From positions 390,720,132 through 390,784,131 of the forward strand of contig CM060900.1 in assembly GCA_030762935.1 (NCBI GenBank): DNA of 64,000 nt. The letters run 5' to 3'. Below, in pieces: positions 45,294-54,700 of the stretch. The stretch's first letter is position 1; every line of letters starts with the position of its first letter. The notes below the pieces were generated by a model, which was not told the DNA's origin, did no database searches, and saw only the letters and a list, made by a program, of their open reading frames with translations. Source of the stretch: Hymenopus coronatus. Its lineage: Eukaryota > Arthropoda > Insecta > Mantodea > Hymenopodidae. The position numbers and the translations under genes are program-made.

Positions 45294-45466
45294 ATGTCGC
45301 CATTGGGGTATGTTATCTCAAAATAATTTGAGATCACGGTATGGTTTACCGGGAAACATGAGGAATGTAATTCTATGCCGGCATGTTGACATGGTAGCTC
45401 AGTGGTAGATCAACCGGCTAGAGACCGGGGAGATACGTGGGTAAAATTCCGTCTATGGCATTGAAT
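45294..45466 (+). repeat. tRNA-like repeat, right arm of an inverted pair
   Basis: Plus strand: 'atgtcgccattggggtatgt', 'tggtttaccgggaaacatga', 'catggtagctcagtggtaga' (A box), 'gggtaaaattccg' (B-box position, decayed) and 'ggcattgaattatg'. It pairs with 45001-45173 around a spacer of about 120 bp. The left arm has about 12 extra bases ('caactgactcgc'). Confidence 0.8.
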
Positions 45467-45984
45467 TATGCATATAGTTTATTTATTTTGTACATTTGTT
45501 TAATTTTATCTTAGTTTACTTATATAACATTTTAGTTAATGAAATAATTGTACAAAGAAGAATTTCTTGCGGTGAAGATATCATGTTATACAATTATGAA
45601 TGTCCATTCTTGAGACTTCTTCACTTAATTTTGGTGGAGGTTTCCAGGATGCATTTCGGCAATGTATAACACACAAAACATAACATTTCAGGATTTCTGA
45701 ACGACATTTTTGACATCTCGGGAAAATAACACTTAAAACCCCGGGGATTGTGCCGGAATTTCCCGGTCGTGAAGAGGGATGCTGTTACCCGAACTACTCG
45801 TAAATCGCAAGGTGGACATCAATTCAAGTGTGTATTATTCACACTCTGGTTGTTCTAGAAATACATTAATTCTAACCAATCAATTCAATCCAGGTTGTGG
45901 AATCTTAATCTGCTGTAACACACTCTGTAATACAAAGGTTTACAACAATGTTGGTACTCTTTCAGGGTAGATCACCACACACTA
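45467..45984. other. Unannotated stretch
   Basis: No gene or repeat recognised. Confidence 0.35.
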
Positions 45985-45985
45985 C

Positions 45986-46074
<89 letters not shown>

Positions 46075-46075
46075 T
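45985..46075. repeat. (AAT)n microsatellite
   Basis: About 30 units with one AGT interruption. Confidence 0.95.
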
Positions 46076-46160
46076 CCAGTTTAAAGACTACAGCATTTAC
46101 AAACTGTACAATATTTCAAGGAAATATTCAGTCAGCTATGAGCCCTAAAATAAACAGTAA

Positions 46161-47047
46161 TTACTTTCTCTAGCACGTATGTACAATGTACATAGTAGAT
46201 GGAGAAATTATTGTACTCCAGCCAAAATCACGGTAAAGAGATTTAAGATAAATACGTGTTTAGAGGACCCCTGAATCCAAAAAAAAGTATTTATAGAGAA
46301 AGGTCAGCATGTCTGCGTGCCTATGTGTATGTGTCTCTAGACAGCATAACTGAAACATGAAAAGTCGTCTAAACACCAGACTTAGTACTTAGGTTTAGTA
46401 TCTTACAATGAAGCGAAATTTTCAGAAGAATCCCACAACTAAAAGCAACCATTTACATGGAATATTTTAGGCAACGATTTTATAAAATAATGACCAATGA
46501 TTTTGATTAAAATACCACATATTAAAGATATTTGCATGGAAAATATGTATATACTGAATTTATTGGGAATAGCTCCTGAAGTCCTATTCATTTTTAATAA
46601 CCTTTGTATAACTAATAAGACGTAACAGATAGACATAACTTAGTGCACCAAAAATGTAGATCTCAATAAAACACATAATGTATGTCATACATATATTTGG
46701 TAGATCTAACAATTTCAGATATTCCTTGTTATTGGTTTCAGTTTTAAAGTGCTTAAGGTTTTCTCAAATGGGAAGATGACATTCGTTTCATATCTCTTTT
46801 GTTTTGCACCCCGCCATTGAAAAAGAACCGAATTTCAAGGATAATCGCACAGCAATAATTAATAGATGTCCCAGTCACTTTAGCCTAGTGTATTCCCTTG
46901 TTCCCGTCCAACTTATAAGGAATTAAGTAATAAGGTCATTTCTGATAATGTGTATCTTGATCAGCATTATGTAGATAATAGAATCGTCTTTTGTAGGAGC
47001 AGTTTTTTTGCAGAACACGTAGAGAGAGTCATGTGAATGGAACACAT
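46161..47047 (-). repeat. Family A repeat, copy A5, abutting the host exon
   Basis: Left edge 'ttactttctctagcacgtat', right edge 'gagagagtcatgtgaatgga' then 'acacat'. Internal landmarks in reversed order match A3: 'tatgtacaatgtacatagta', 'tttacatgga', 'gtagatctcaataaaacaca', 'ttattggtttcagttt', 'tcccttgttcccgt' and 'gtagataatagaatcg'. Its right end is only 22 bp before the splice acceptor-bounded exon at 47070. Near full length. Confidence 0.82.
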
Positions 47048-47069
47048 CAGCCTTTTTTTCTTGTTGCAG
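47048..47069 (+). promoter_or_regulatory. 3' splice acceptor: polypyrimidine tract and AG
   Basis: 'cctttttttcttgttgcag' is a strong pyrimidine tract ending in CAG at 47067-47069. Everything upstream of about 47048 belongs to family A copy A5, so the branch point must lie inside that repeat or in these few bases. Confidence 0.8.
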
Positions 47070-47173
47070 AAGCACTGTTGCCGCGTTTTGCTGAGCCCAT
47101 TCTTAACGTGACTGTTACGATTGGACGTGATGCTCTACTTGCCTGTGTGGTAGAGAACCTAAGGGGCTATAAG
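47070..47173 (+). CDS. Internal exon of an insect IgSF neuronal adhesion gene (DIP/lachesin-like, first half of Ig domain 1)
   Basis: The exon is 104 nt. Its first two bases complete a codon begun in the previous exon, and it ends on a codon boundary. It reads 'LLPRFAEPILNVTVTIGRDA' and then 'LLACVVENLRGYK'. The pattern 'F.EP..NVTV..GRDA...C.V.NL.GYK' is, from family knowledge, the A to C-strand start of the N-terminal Ig domain of Dpr-interacting proteins and lachesin. These are cell-surface proteins that guide synaptic partner choice. The Cys is the B-strand half of the Ig disulphide; the Trp and the second Cys would be in the next exon. Acceptor 'ttgttgcag' and donor 'AAG|gtaagg' are canonical, and the break after GYK agrees with what I recall of these genes. 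No other exon was found in this window. Which paralogue cannot be told. Confidence 0.82.
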
Positions 47174-47180
47174 GTAAGGA
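47174..47180 (+). promoter_or_regulatory. 5' splice donor
   Basis: 'aag|gtaagg' at the end of the Ig exon is close to the ideal U1-binding consensus. Confidence 0.8.
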
Positions 47181-47292
47181 ACTTAAAATGTCATCATTTT
47201 ACTTTAAGTTTACAAGAATGTATCACTAAAATTAACATTTTCAAGTGATATAAACAAATTGAATAACAAGCTTAATTATGAATTTAATTATA

Positions 47293-47606
47293 CCACGTGG
47301 CCCAGCTGCCTTGAGTTTGATATTTGCAAATATCCCTTCCTGCGTTAAAAGAATAGCAGAACTCAACAGGGTATTTTAAGTTAAAGCCAGTCTGTGAGAT
47401 ACTGGCATGAGCGACCTTCGTTTTCCCTCTCACAGAGCGCGACCCGCCATCTCCGCTGAGGAGCAAAGAACGGTAAACAAAAGCTGCTCACGCATGTTCC
47501 CCACTGACCGGCTTTAACTTGAAATATTCCCACTGAGTTCTGCAACTCTTTTAACGTACGAAGGAATATCCGCACACGTCAAATACGGGGCAGTTAGGTT
47601 ACCTGG
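47293..47606. mobile_element. Palindromic fold-back MITE, copy 2, with TATA target site
   Basis: Ends 'ccacgtggcccagctgcc' and, inverted, 'ccaggtaacctaactgcc'. 'tata' is present on both sides (47289-47292 and 47607-47610). The arms match each other and copy 1 at 25865: 'gcaaatatcccttcctgcgt', 'gcagaactcaacaggg', 'gagcgaccttcgttttccct' on the left; complementary 'gttccccactgaccggcttt', 'ctgagttctgcaact' and 'gcacacgtcaaatac' on the right. Non-coding. Lies 120 bp downstream of the exon. Confidence 0.88.
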
Positions 47607-47610
47607 TATA

Positions 47611-50600
47611 TGCGTTGCACGGTTTTATACTTTTACATTGTAAAGTATCTTTCATTGTCAAAACAATACTTTCCAGAGTCAATCTTTCTGGAAACCAGTT
47701 GTTTCATATAATTGAATTCTTAAACTAATTTATCGTATCGATATTCTTCTTAACTTTTCATACAGTGAACATGTTTTTGAATATCTCCGATTGGTTTTGT
47801 TTAAGAAGTTTTTAACTATATTTACCTGAAATGGCTGTAAAGAATTCTTTAATGAATGTAAATGCGTATAGATGTTTAAATTTAAGTTGAATACAGTTTT
47901 GTCTTAAAACATTGGAATATTTTGAAAAGAGCACATGATACAACAGGAAAATTCTAAATTGTACACAAGGGTTGAATTTTGAAACATGCATTCTTAATAA
48001 CTAAGCTTTATAGGTATTGCTTCTAGATTTCAATGAGAATATTCAAACTTCCGCTCAATTATTAAAAAATAAAAATACCTGTTTTAAAAAACATATTCAG
48101 AGAGCTATCTTTAGCGAATTGAAATGCATGTTTTGGTGTCTATGTTAACCATTCGAGAACTTGTTGAGAATTTGAAACAAATAGGAGAAAACTGAGGGTC
48201 ATATACTTGTTGAAAATACTTAAGTAAAGGTGTCCATAAAAGCGAAGTTATCTTTCAAATTGTCTATCAGACATAATGGCAGACTGACAGATAAATCAAC
48301 TTGAAGGGAATTTTATTGTAGAGGAGGTGTACGATTCAGTAAGATAACGAATCTATGTGATTAGGGCCATTTATTAATAGCGAAAGAAAAAAGCTATTTT
48401 TTTTGTCCCTTTCAAATATCATAGGAGAGTTCCCTTTATTTTATAAAATGTTATTTTGGATTAAAGATTAGGTTTCCATGAGGGACAAATTCGGAATGAA
48501 CGTTATCCCTGCAACCCACATTACAGCTGTGTAACTGAAGTTTCCTGGCTTAAAGGAGTTCCACAAGATCAGCAATAAAAGTAGCATCACCTGCAGTTCC
48601 CCAAACCAATTGCGTAATGTAAGTTATATAGACACTTCAGAAAATGGTAAAATATACCCCGTACTAAAGGAATAGATATCATGCTCTTTAGGAGATGCAG
48701 TGGCGTATCCAGCGTTGTGGGAAGTTATATTTGCATTTCTTGGTTCAATTGATCACAGTGTTCTGTAACTTTCTTTCTGGAAACTTCTTAACTACATACA
48801 CTACATATAGATATCAAATAATAGCTATTCTTTGCGGTAGCCTATTTTATTTCCTATTTTGCCGCTATACGTCAGTAAATGACCGTTCGGCATGTTTTTG
48901 CGTTCGCTTCTTGGCTAAATTTCTTGAAATAGTATCGGCCTCAATTTTCCTTGCTTGGCATAGTATAGCTTCAACAGAAGAGTGCCTCGCTAGACACTAT
49001 CACCTATAGTAAAGAGATTTGGGATATATATTAGAAAAAACTCGCATGTAGACAGATTAAAATGTTCTAAATGCGCTATTTACTATACATGAGTAAGTCG
49101 ACACCTTCTATAAATTTATTTAACAGTATTATTGTGTAAATTCCTGACTCGCATTATGCATTAGGATTAAAGTGGTTTGCTTTCACAATAATTAATGTAT
49201 TCGAATCAGTAACATACTAAAGATTAAAAATCACTTTACTGAAGGCTTCACTAAACTTTGAGGGTAAATGTAAGACACAGTTGACCTTAAATTAGTAAAT
49301 GCACTATCGCTGAATTATAAATATAAAAAGTATGTTGAACTGTTTAAGAAGTTTATCTGGTGAAAGAATTAGTCGAAACTCCATTTGTCGTTCAACTGGA
49401 ACGTCACAATTCTAATGTGTGCATTTCATTTCAAGACAAGCCTCCACAGCAAAGAATCCCAATCCAAAATATCCAGATTCCAATATACATTCAGCAAAAT
49501 AAAAATCTTTCAAGGAAACATGGTTCGAAAAATGACGAAAATTTTTAACAGATAAAGATTAAATTTCATTTTGCAAACTTGTATATAAAATACTAATCAT
49601 AAAAAAAACTCTTGCATTAAAACACAACATCCCTGGTATACATAACACAATGTATCAGATAAATATCCAATATAAACTCCATGACTATTAAAATTACATA
49701 AGCTTAAATTAAGTTAAACTGTCTTTTAAGGTCAAACAGTTGTAATAAATAAATATCATTACTTACATTTAGTTGTGATTTGTAGTTTATACTAGCATTT
49801 ATTTATTTACAGGACGATCTAGCAAAATACTACGGGGAAATAACGAAAGTGTCATACATTCACAAGAGTTTATACAGAGTATTTAGTATTTATTTCCTTC
49901 TGCCTTAAAGCACTGTAGAATCGTTTGACATCATTTGACATCAATCATTAAGCCATTCTTATGTATGTTTACAAACGTTAAGAACAGTTATTTTTATTTC
50001 ATAAATTTGTATAAAAGTGGTTTTAAGTCCATAACTTTTGGAAACAGTGCGCTTTCCCTTACCAAGGATGGCAAAAGTCAGAGAAGTCACAGAGAAGCTC
50101 AGGACGGTTGCTGTGGAATGTGTGCTCTTTTTCGAAAACCGTTGAAAATGTGCTACTGAATTATTGAAAAGATAATAACTTTGATAATGAAGTTTAATTT
50201 CCAAGAGTTAATATGTGCATTACCAGAGTAATGTGGAATAGAATCTATTGAAATCAGCAAGTCCATGTAAGAAATATATATGTACATAGTATGTTTATAT
50301 TTACATATGCTACTATACATAGCAATTTATGACCACGTGCAATAACATATAGCAAGCGTTTATCAAAATATTCAGTGTAAACAACATTATGAGTTTATAT
50401 AATTTTAAGTAAACTGCAATGAAATAGGTCAACCAATTTATAAATGCAACTAACGAGAGTAATAACTAAACTCTATTATCTATATTCGAATAGTGAATAA
50501 GTATGACATAAATTGTTGATAGCAACAGCATAAATATACGCCCTGTAAACAAATGCTTATTGTTGGCGACGTACTCTTAGAAAGAAAGTGAAGACAACCA

Positions 50601-50740
50601 AAACTGTGTACTTGTTAATGTTCTATAATAGCATTCAATAATACATCTGATGAATTGAAATGGTGAATGAATTTTTGGATTGCAAAATTTGATCCTATTG
50701 CAAATGCAAACGTTCAACAAACGCGAGGTCATCAGTTATA
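47611..50740. other. Unannotated A+T-rich intron-like stretch (3.1 kb)
   Basis: The longest open frame (48695-49009, plus, about 100 codons) is hydrophobic with no recognisable motif, poor start context and no splice-flanked structure. I do not call it a gene. Nothing else recognised. Confidence 0.4.
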
Positions 50741-51396
50741 GTTCACGAAGCCGTGTGCCTGATCAGGTGTGCAGTTTATATTAGGCGTTGTGGAAGTTTG
50801 GTGTAGTACAACAACGCTGTTAAGGATGAAATGGGTCATGGCACCCATGTGAAATTCTGTTTAAACCTTGGGAGAACTCCAAAGAAAAGTCGCGACATTC
50901 TGTACCAGGTGTATGGAAATAGTGCTTTATCGAGGAAGTGTATTTGCGATTAGTTCAAGCCAATCTGAGACGGTCGTGGCAGTTCCGAAAAACTTGCAGC
51001 GACCAGATAGGCCCGTGACGTTTTCTACCAACGAAAATATTGAGAAAATTCGTCAACTCTTGACTAAAAGACACCGACTGACGGCTCAAATGTTGGCAAG
51101 TGTTCTCGAGGTTTTCGTCGGTGCACCGGCCTACTTAGTCGTTGTGCGTCTTTCACGCCATCCCAACCGCCACGGAACCGCTTGAGCAATTCATACACAC
51201 TTTTTGATAAAGCACTGTTTCCATACACCTACTGCAGCATTTCATGAAATTTCTTTGGAGTTCTCTCAGGTTTGAAGCTGAATTTTACATTTGTACGTTT
51301 GTGTATTTAACCCGCAAAAGCGTCGGTGCACTACACCAAACTTCCACAATGCGTACACAAAAACTGACGTCTGAACAATCAAACGGCTTCGTGAAC
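50741..51396. mobile_element. Mariner fold-back: inverted duplication of the transposon 5' region
   Basis: Arms about 50741-51046 and 51102-51396 are inverted copies around a 55-bp loop. Shared blocks include 'gttcacgaagccgt', 'gttgtggaagtttggtgtag', 'gagaactccaaagaaa', 'gtgtatggaaa(t/c)agtgctttatc' and 'aacgaaaa'. The plus-strand arm encodes a mariner N-terminus (see the pseudogene entry) and the other arm encodes the same in mirror image. Arms differ at perhaps one base in five, so it is older than the 31685 fold-back. Outer boundaries and TA sites are not certain. Confidence 0.8.
50840..51100 (+). pseudogene. Mariner transposase N-terminal fragment
   Basis: In shifting frames: 'GTHVKFCLNLGRTPKKS', 'LYQVYGNSALSRKC', 'ENIEKIRQLLTKRHRLTAQM' and 'LASVLE'. 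From family knowledge these are the helix-turn-helix start (FCFxLGK-like, VYG...LSR..V) and the linker (ENIEKIR.LL..DRRLT) of mariner transposases. The catalytic domain is absent, replaced by an inverted copy of the same N-terminal region. Confidence 0.8.
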
Positions 51397-52094
51397 GAAA
51401 ATGAGTATCTCAAGTTCCCTGAATTGACCATCAACCAATAGGTTCAGCTACACCGCACGCTATAAATTTATAAATTAATTCACAGTGTTTATTGATCACA
51501 AGTTGTACCTGCTCTATCTCTTTCGCTTGAGTATTATAATACGACGAAAGTTCTGCGCAGATAGGCCTTCACATCCAACAATAAACAAATTACCATGAAT
51601 TTTCACTATCATCTACATTCTTATGAACTTCATTGTTTTTGTAGGAATTAATTGGCCTAAGTATCAGAGTTTAAGCTGTAGTCAGTTATGAAATATATGC
51701 ATATAAGCAACATTACTCTAGACAAAAATCTGATGTTACATTCATATGTCACTGTACCCAATATCGTTTACTTTTTAGAGTTTCTACAAGCTACTGTTAC
51801 AAAGTTAATTTTTCCATCCGCTTAATATTAATAGAGAGAAACGTTTGTAGAATAGGTTTCATTGAATATTTCGTTGTAGGTACAGAACTTATGGGAGACC
51901 AAAGGGATATTCGAATGTTTAAAACCGAGTCGTTATATCCTGGCCGTTAAATTCCATTTCCCGTTTATTACTTCACGAGAAATAACTGAATGATGAACCA
52001 CTTCAAAAATGATAAATGCATTGAAAATATTTAAATCAATAAAAATAAATCTGAAGTGGCAAATGCCATAAAAAGGTGTTTGAAAGGAATTGTA
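51397..52094. other. Unannotated A+T-rich stretch
   Basis: No feature recognised. Confidence 0.35.
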
Positions 52095-52345
52095 TATTTT
52101 AGAGAGCTACATATTTTTGTGCACTAAACTATTTTTTATCTGCTATGGCTTACCAGAGATGCAAAATTATGCAAACCTTCTTTCGAATGAAGATTACTTC
52201 ATAGGTAAATTACTAAAAAATTCAAAATATACCTTTTATTTGCCATGTAAATATCTTAAATTGTATTTTAATAAAACAAAAGTCCAGTCACTTTTAGGAA
52301 ATAAAAATAATTAAACACTTTCCATGTAATGGACATTAATTTGGC
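52095..52345 (+). repeat. Family A repeat, fragment A6
   Basis: Diverged middle section only: 'agagctacatatttttgtgc', 'ttttttatctgctatggctta', 'atgcaaaattatgcaaacct', 'ttttatttgccatgtaaata', then 'tccatgtaatgg'. Order matches the A3 middle and distal blocks. Both ends are lost. Confidence 0.6.
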
Positions 52346-53488
52346 GGAATAGGTTGCATTGAGTAACAGGATGATTGTGACAAAGTAGAATATGGAATGA
52401 ACTGTAAGGGAAACCTGTCCAACATAAATTCCATCTCCAGGTTCTGGGATCCCAACCGGACACCTTTTTGAAAAGACTTTCGGCCCTCACATTGCCGAAA
52501 ATTTAATAAAAACGACAGAATTTCTGTGTACTTCATTCTTAGTATATTGATCGGAAATGTACTTGATATGAAAATTCTCTATAGTCAAATCTGTAGTAGG
52601 TTTCATTTCCTTTGTTCCCTGTACACCAATAAACCCGAAAATGCTTGCTGTAATATCTTTGGTACCTTTTGTCTCCAAGAGCCCATTTATTTTGCAGTGA
52701 TCGTTATCAGATGCTCTTTGTGTTTATGTATGGTGGAGGGATGATTTATCACAGGTGCTGGATTATCTGAAGGCAAGATAGAGCTTTGAGTGTTACACGG
52801 TAGTGGTCACACCACTTCCATTGTTTACCACGGTTATTAAACTGCGGTCCACCTGCTTCTTTTACACAGCACGTTTTAGGTTAATTAAAGACATTAAATA
52901 AATACTTTATGCAGCGTTTGGATCGAGATAAAAGGCTGAAAACACGTTAATCGTTTAAGAATCTTTACGCAAAGAGCAATTCCGAACGTTTTGCTGCAGT
53001 CGGTTTACGTGCTATATTTTGCTTGAAAACGTTTTCCAAAACTATTAAAATCGTTCAAACCGTATGAATTATATTTAGCACTGATTAAAATGACTCATTC
53101 GCGAAAGTGAATTCAGAGAATAAAACATTATCAACGACATTTTTCTTTCTCAATGCGACAACCAGATTTCGACGAAATATAGAGTTGAAGAGTCCGGATT
53201 CTAATGCAATAACATATTTCAATTCTGTATATGTGGTCACACGCAATAAAAAGTGTCTGCGAAGTGAATCATGTACAGTGCTATACTTAAGTTTCATTTT
53301 ACATATTTCGGTGTATATTACAAATTTTGCTCAAACTTAAATAAAAATACAGATTTAGCATTTCTTTGCTTAAATGTTTATATTATGTTTATATTATATT
53401 TATTTCTATACCTCCCAACATTTTTGTTTCTTTAAAAACAACAGTAAACATTTGAAGCTAATGTATCTCAAAAGTTCCCCCGGCACTG
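52346..53488. other. Unannotated A+T-rich stretch
   Basis: No gene or repeat recognised. Confidence 0.4.
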
Positions 53489-53490
53489 TA

Positions 53491-54698
53491 CTTTGCTTAC
53501 TTTAAGCAAGCTTCTGAATTGTGAAGAGTTGCAGCCTCCGGAGGGCATCACACATTTTCAGGGAAAAGGGTGCGACTCAAGTACAGACCTGTGTCGTCTT
53601 GCGATGTCCTAAGATAATTCTCTTCACACATGAAGATGTTGTTGAACAGAAAATGTAATTTACACCATAAAATTTGGATAAGTATAATATTATGTTAAGT
53701 ACTTATTCTTAATTTTTTCAATTATACTTATAAACATGGAACCTCTTACAATACGCTATGGAAACTGTGAAAGAGAAATTTGTGAGTTACCAATTTAAAA
53801 TAACAATTACTTTACGAAAATTAATTGTTTTATAACTGGCACAACAGATCTGGACATACGAAAATTTTAATGAGAGCTAGAAAGCGAGTTGTACTTTCAG
53901 ATAAGCAGTTCACCACTCTATTCATGCATGCTGGAGGAGTGTCTATCACAGCCAATATCAAATATCTGTCACCTCTTATGCACTGCACTATACGACGCTG
54001 CACTGATAAACATGTGTTTTCATAATTCATATCTACTAAACATCTATACAAATGGCCTACTATATAAACAATGTCAATCTTCTGCCTCCAATTCTGCCAC
54101 ACCTGACAGTCCTTCATCTTCGCTCACGTCATTGTCATCATCAACGCTATCGCTACTTTCTGCACAATTATCTTGGATTACAATTCTTTCTATTTGATTT
54201 TGTACAATTCTTTCTAATGATTTCCAATGTTATCAACTTGTAGACACACATTTTCCCTTTCTGGCCTGCCAATTTCTGCAATTCGCTGGTTACACCACAA
54301 CTGATCAGCATCTTTTAATTTAAAGGTGATATATTAAGTTCTATTTTTCTTTCTTTCATATCTTTGAAAATCCTGGAAACGGAACTCAGTGAAATATCAG
54401 TTGCCTTGGCTACTCTTTCAGTCACTTTCATCAGGCTTTTGAAGAACTCGGGGAACATACATTTTCTTCCTTCATCTCTGCCTCTTGTTTCATGAAGTCA
54501 AGGACATTTGCATTTATTTCTCTGCTCTGACTAAGTAATACCTTGTCACTTAACTTTGAAAACATAGGCACCATGGTTAAAAAAATAGAATAAATAAAAT
54601 GAACACTATTTATTGCCCACTTTGAATACAAACATATGCGGAACACTTTCGATACAGACTGTACATAGTTTGCTCATTGTGACTTTAAGTAAGCAAAG
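53491..54698 (-). mobile_element. Internally deleted IS630/Tc1-like DNA transposon with TIRs and TA target sites
   Basis: Terminal inverted repeats 'ctttgcttactttaag' (left) and its near-complement 'ctttaagtaagcaaag' (right) differ at one position. TA is present just outside both (53489-53490 and 54699-54700). The interior holds the start and the end of a transposase gene on the minus strand with the catalytic middle missing. About 1.2 kb in total. TA target, TIR and gene remains agree on the IS630-Tc1-mariner superfamily. Confidence 0.78.
54072..54565 (-). pseudogene. Tc1/IS630-like transposase remnant (N- and C-terminal parts joined)
   Basis: The minus strand opens with 'MFSKLSDKVLLSQSREINAN' and 'VLDFMKQEAEMKEEN'. 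After a frameshift comes 'VTERVAKATDISLSSVSRIF', which has helix-turn-helix character. Downstream, after stops, comes an acidic tail 'SSDSVDDDNDVSEDEGLSGV' followed by 'AELEAED' and a stop at about 54073. An N-terminal HTH that begins '...A...TG(I)S..TVxRI.KE' and an acidic 'DSE.EGVEEL'-like end are what I know from an insect DDE family. The DDE core between them is gone. Confidence 0.65.
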
Positions 54699-54700
54699 TA

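Noticed and set aside
45001..45466. Pair of genuine tRNA genes
   Set aside because: Both tRNA-like cores are embedded in the same non-tRNA flanks in inverted copies, and the acceptor stems do not pair. They are repeats.
48695..49009. Hydrophobic open frame of about 100 codons that could suggest a receptor fragment
   Set aside because: A+T-rich sequence readily gives hydrophobic frames. No family motif, no splice signals and no membrane-protein topology pattern that I recognise.
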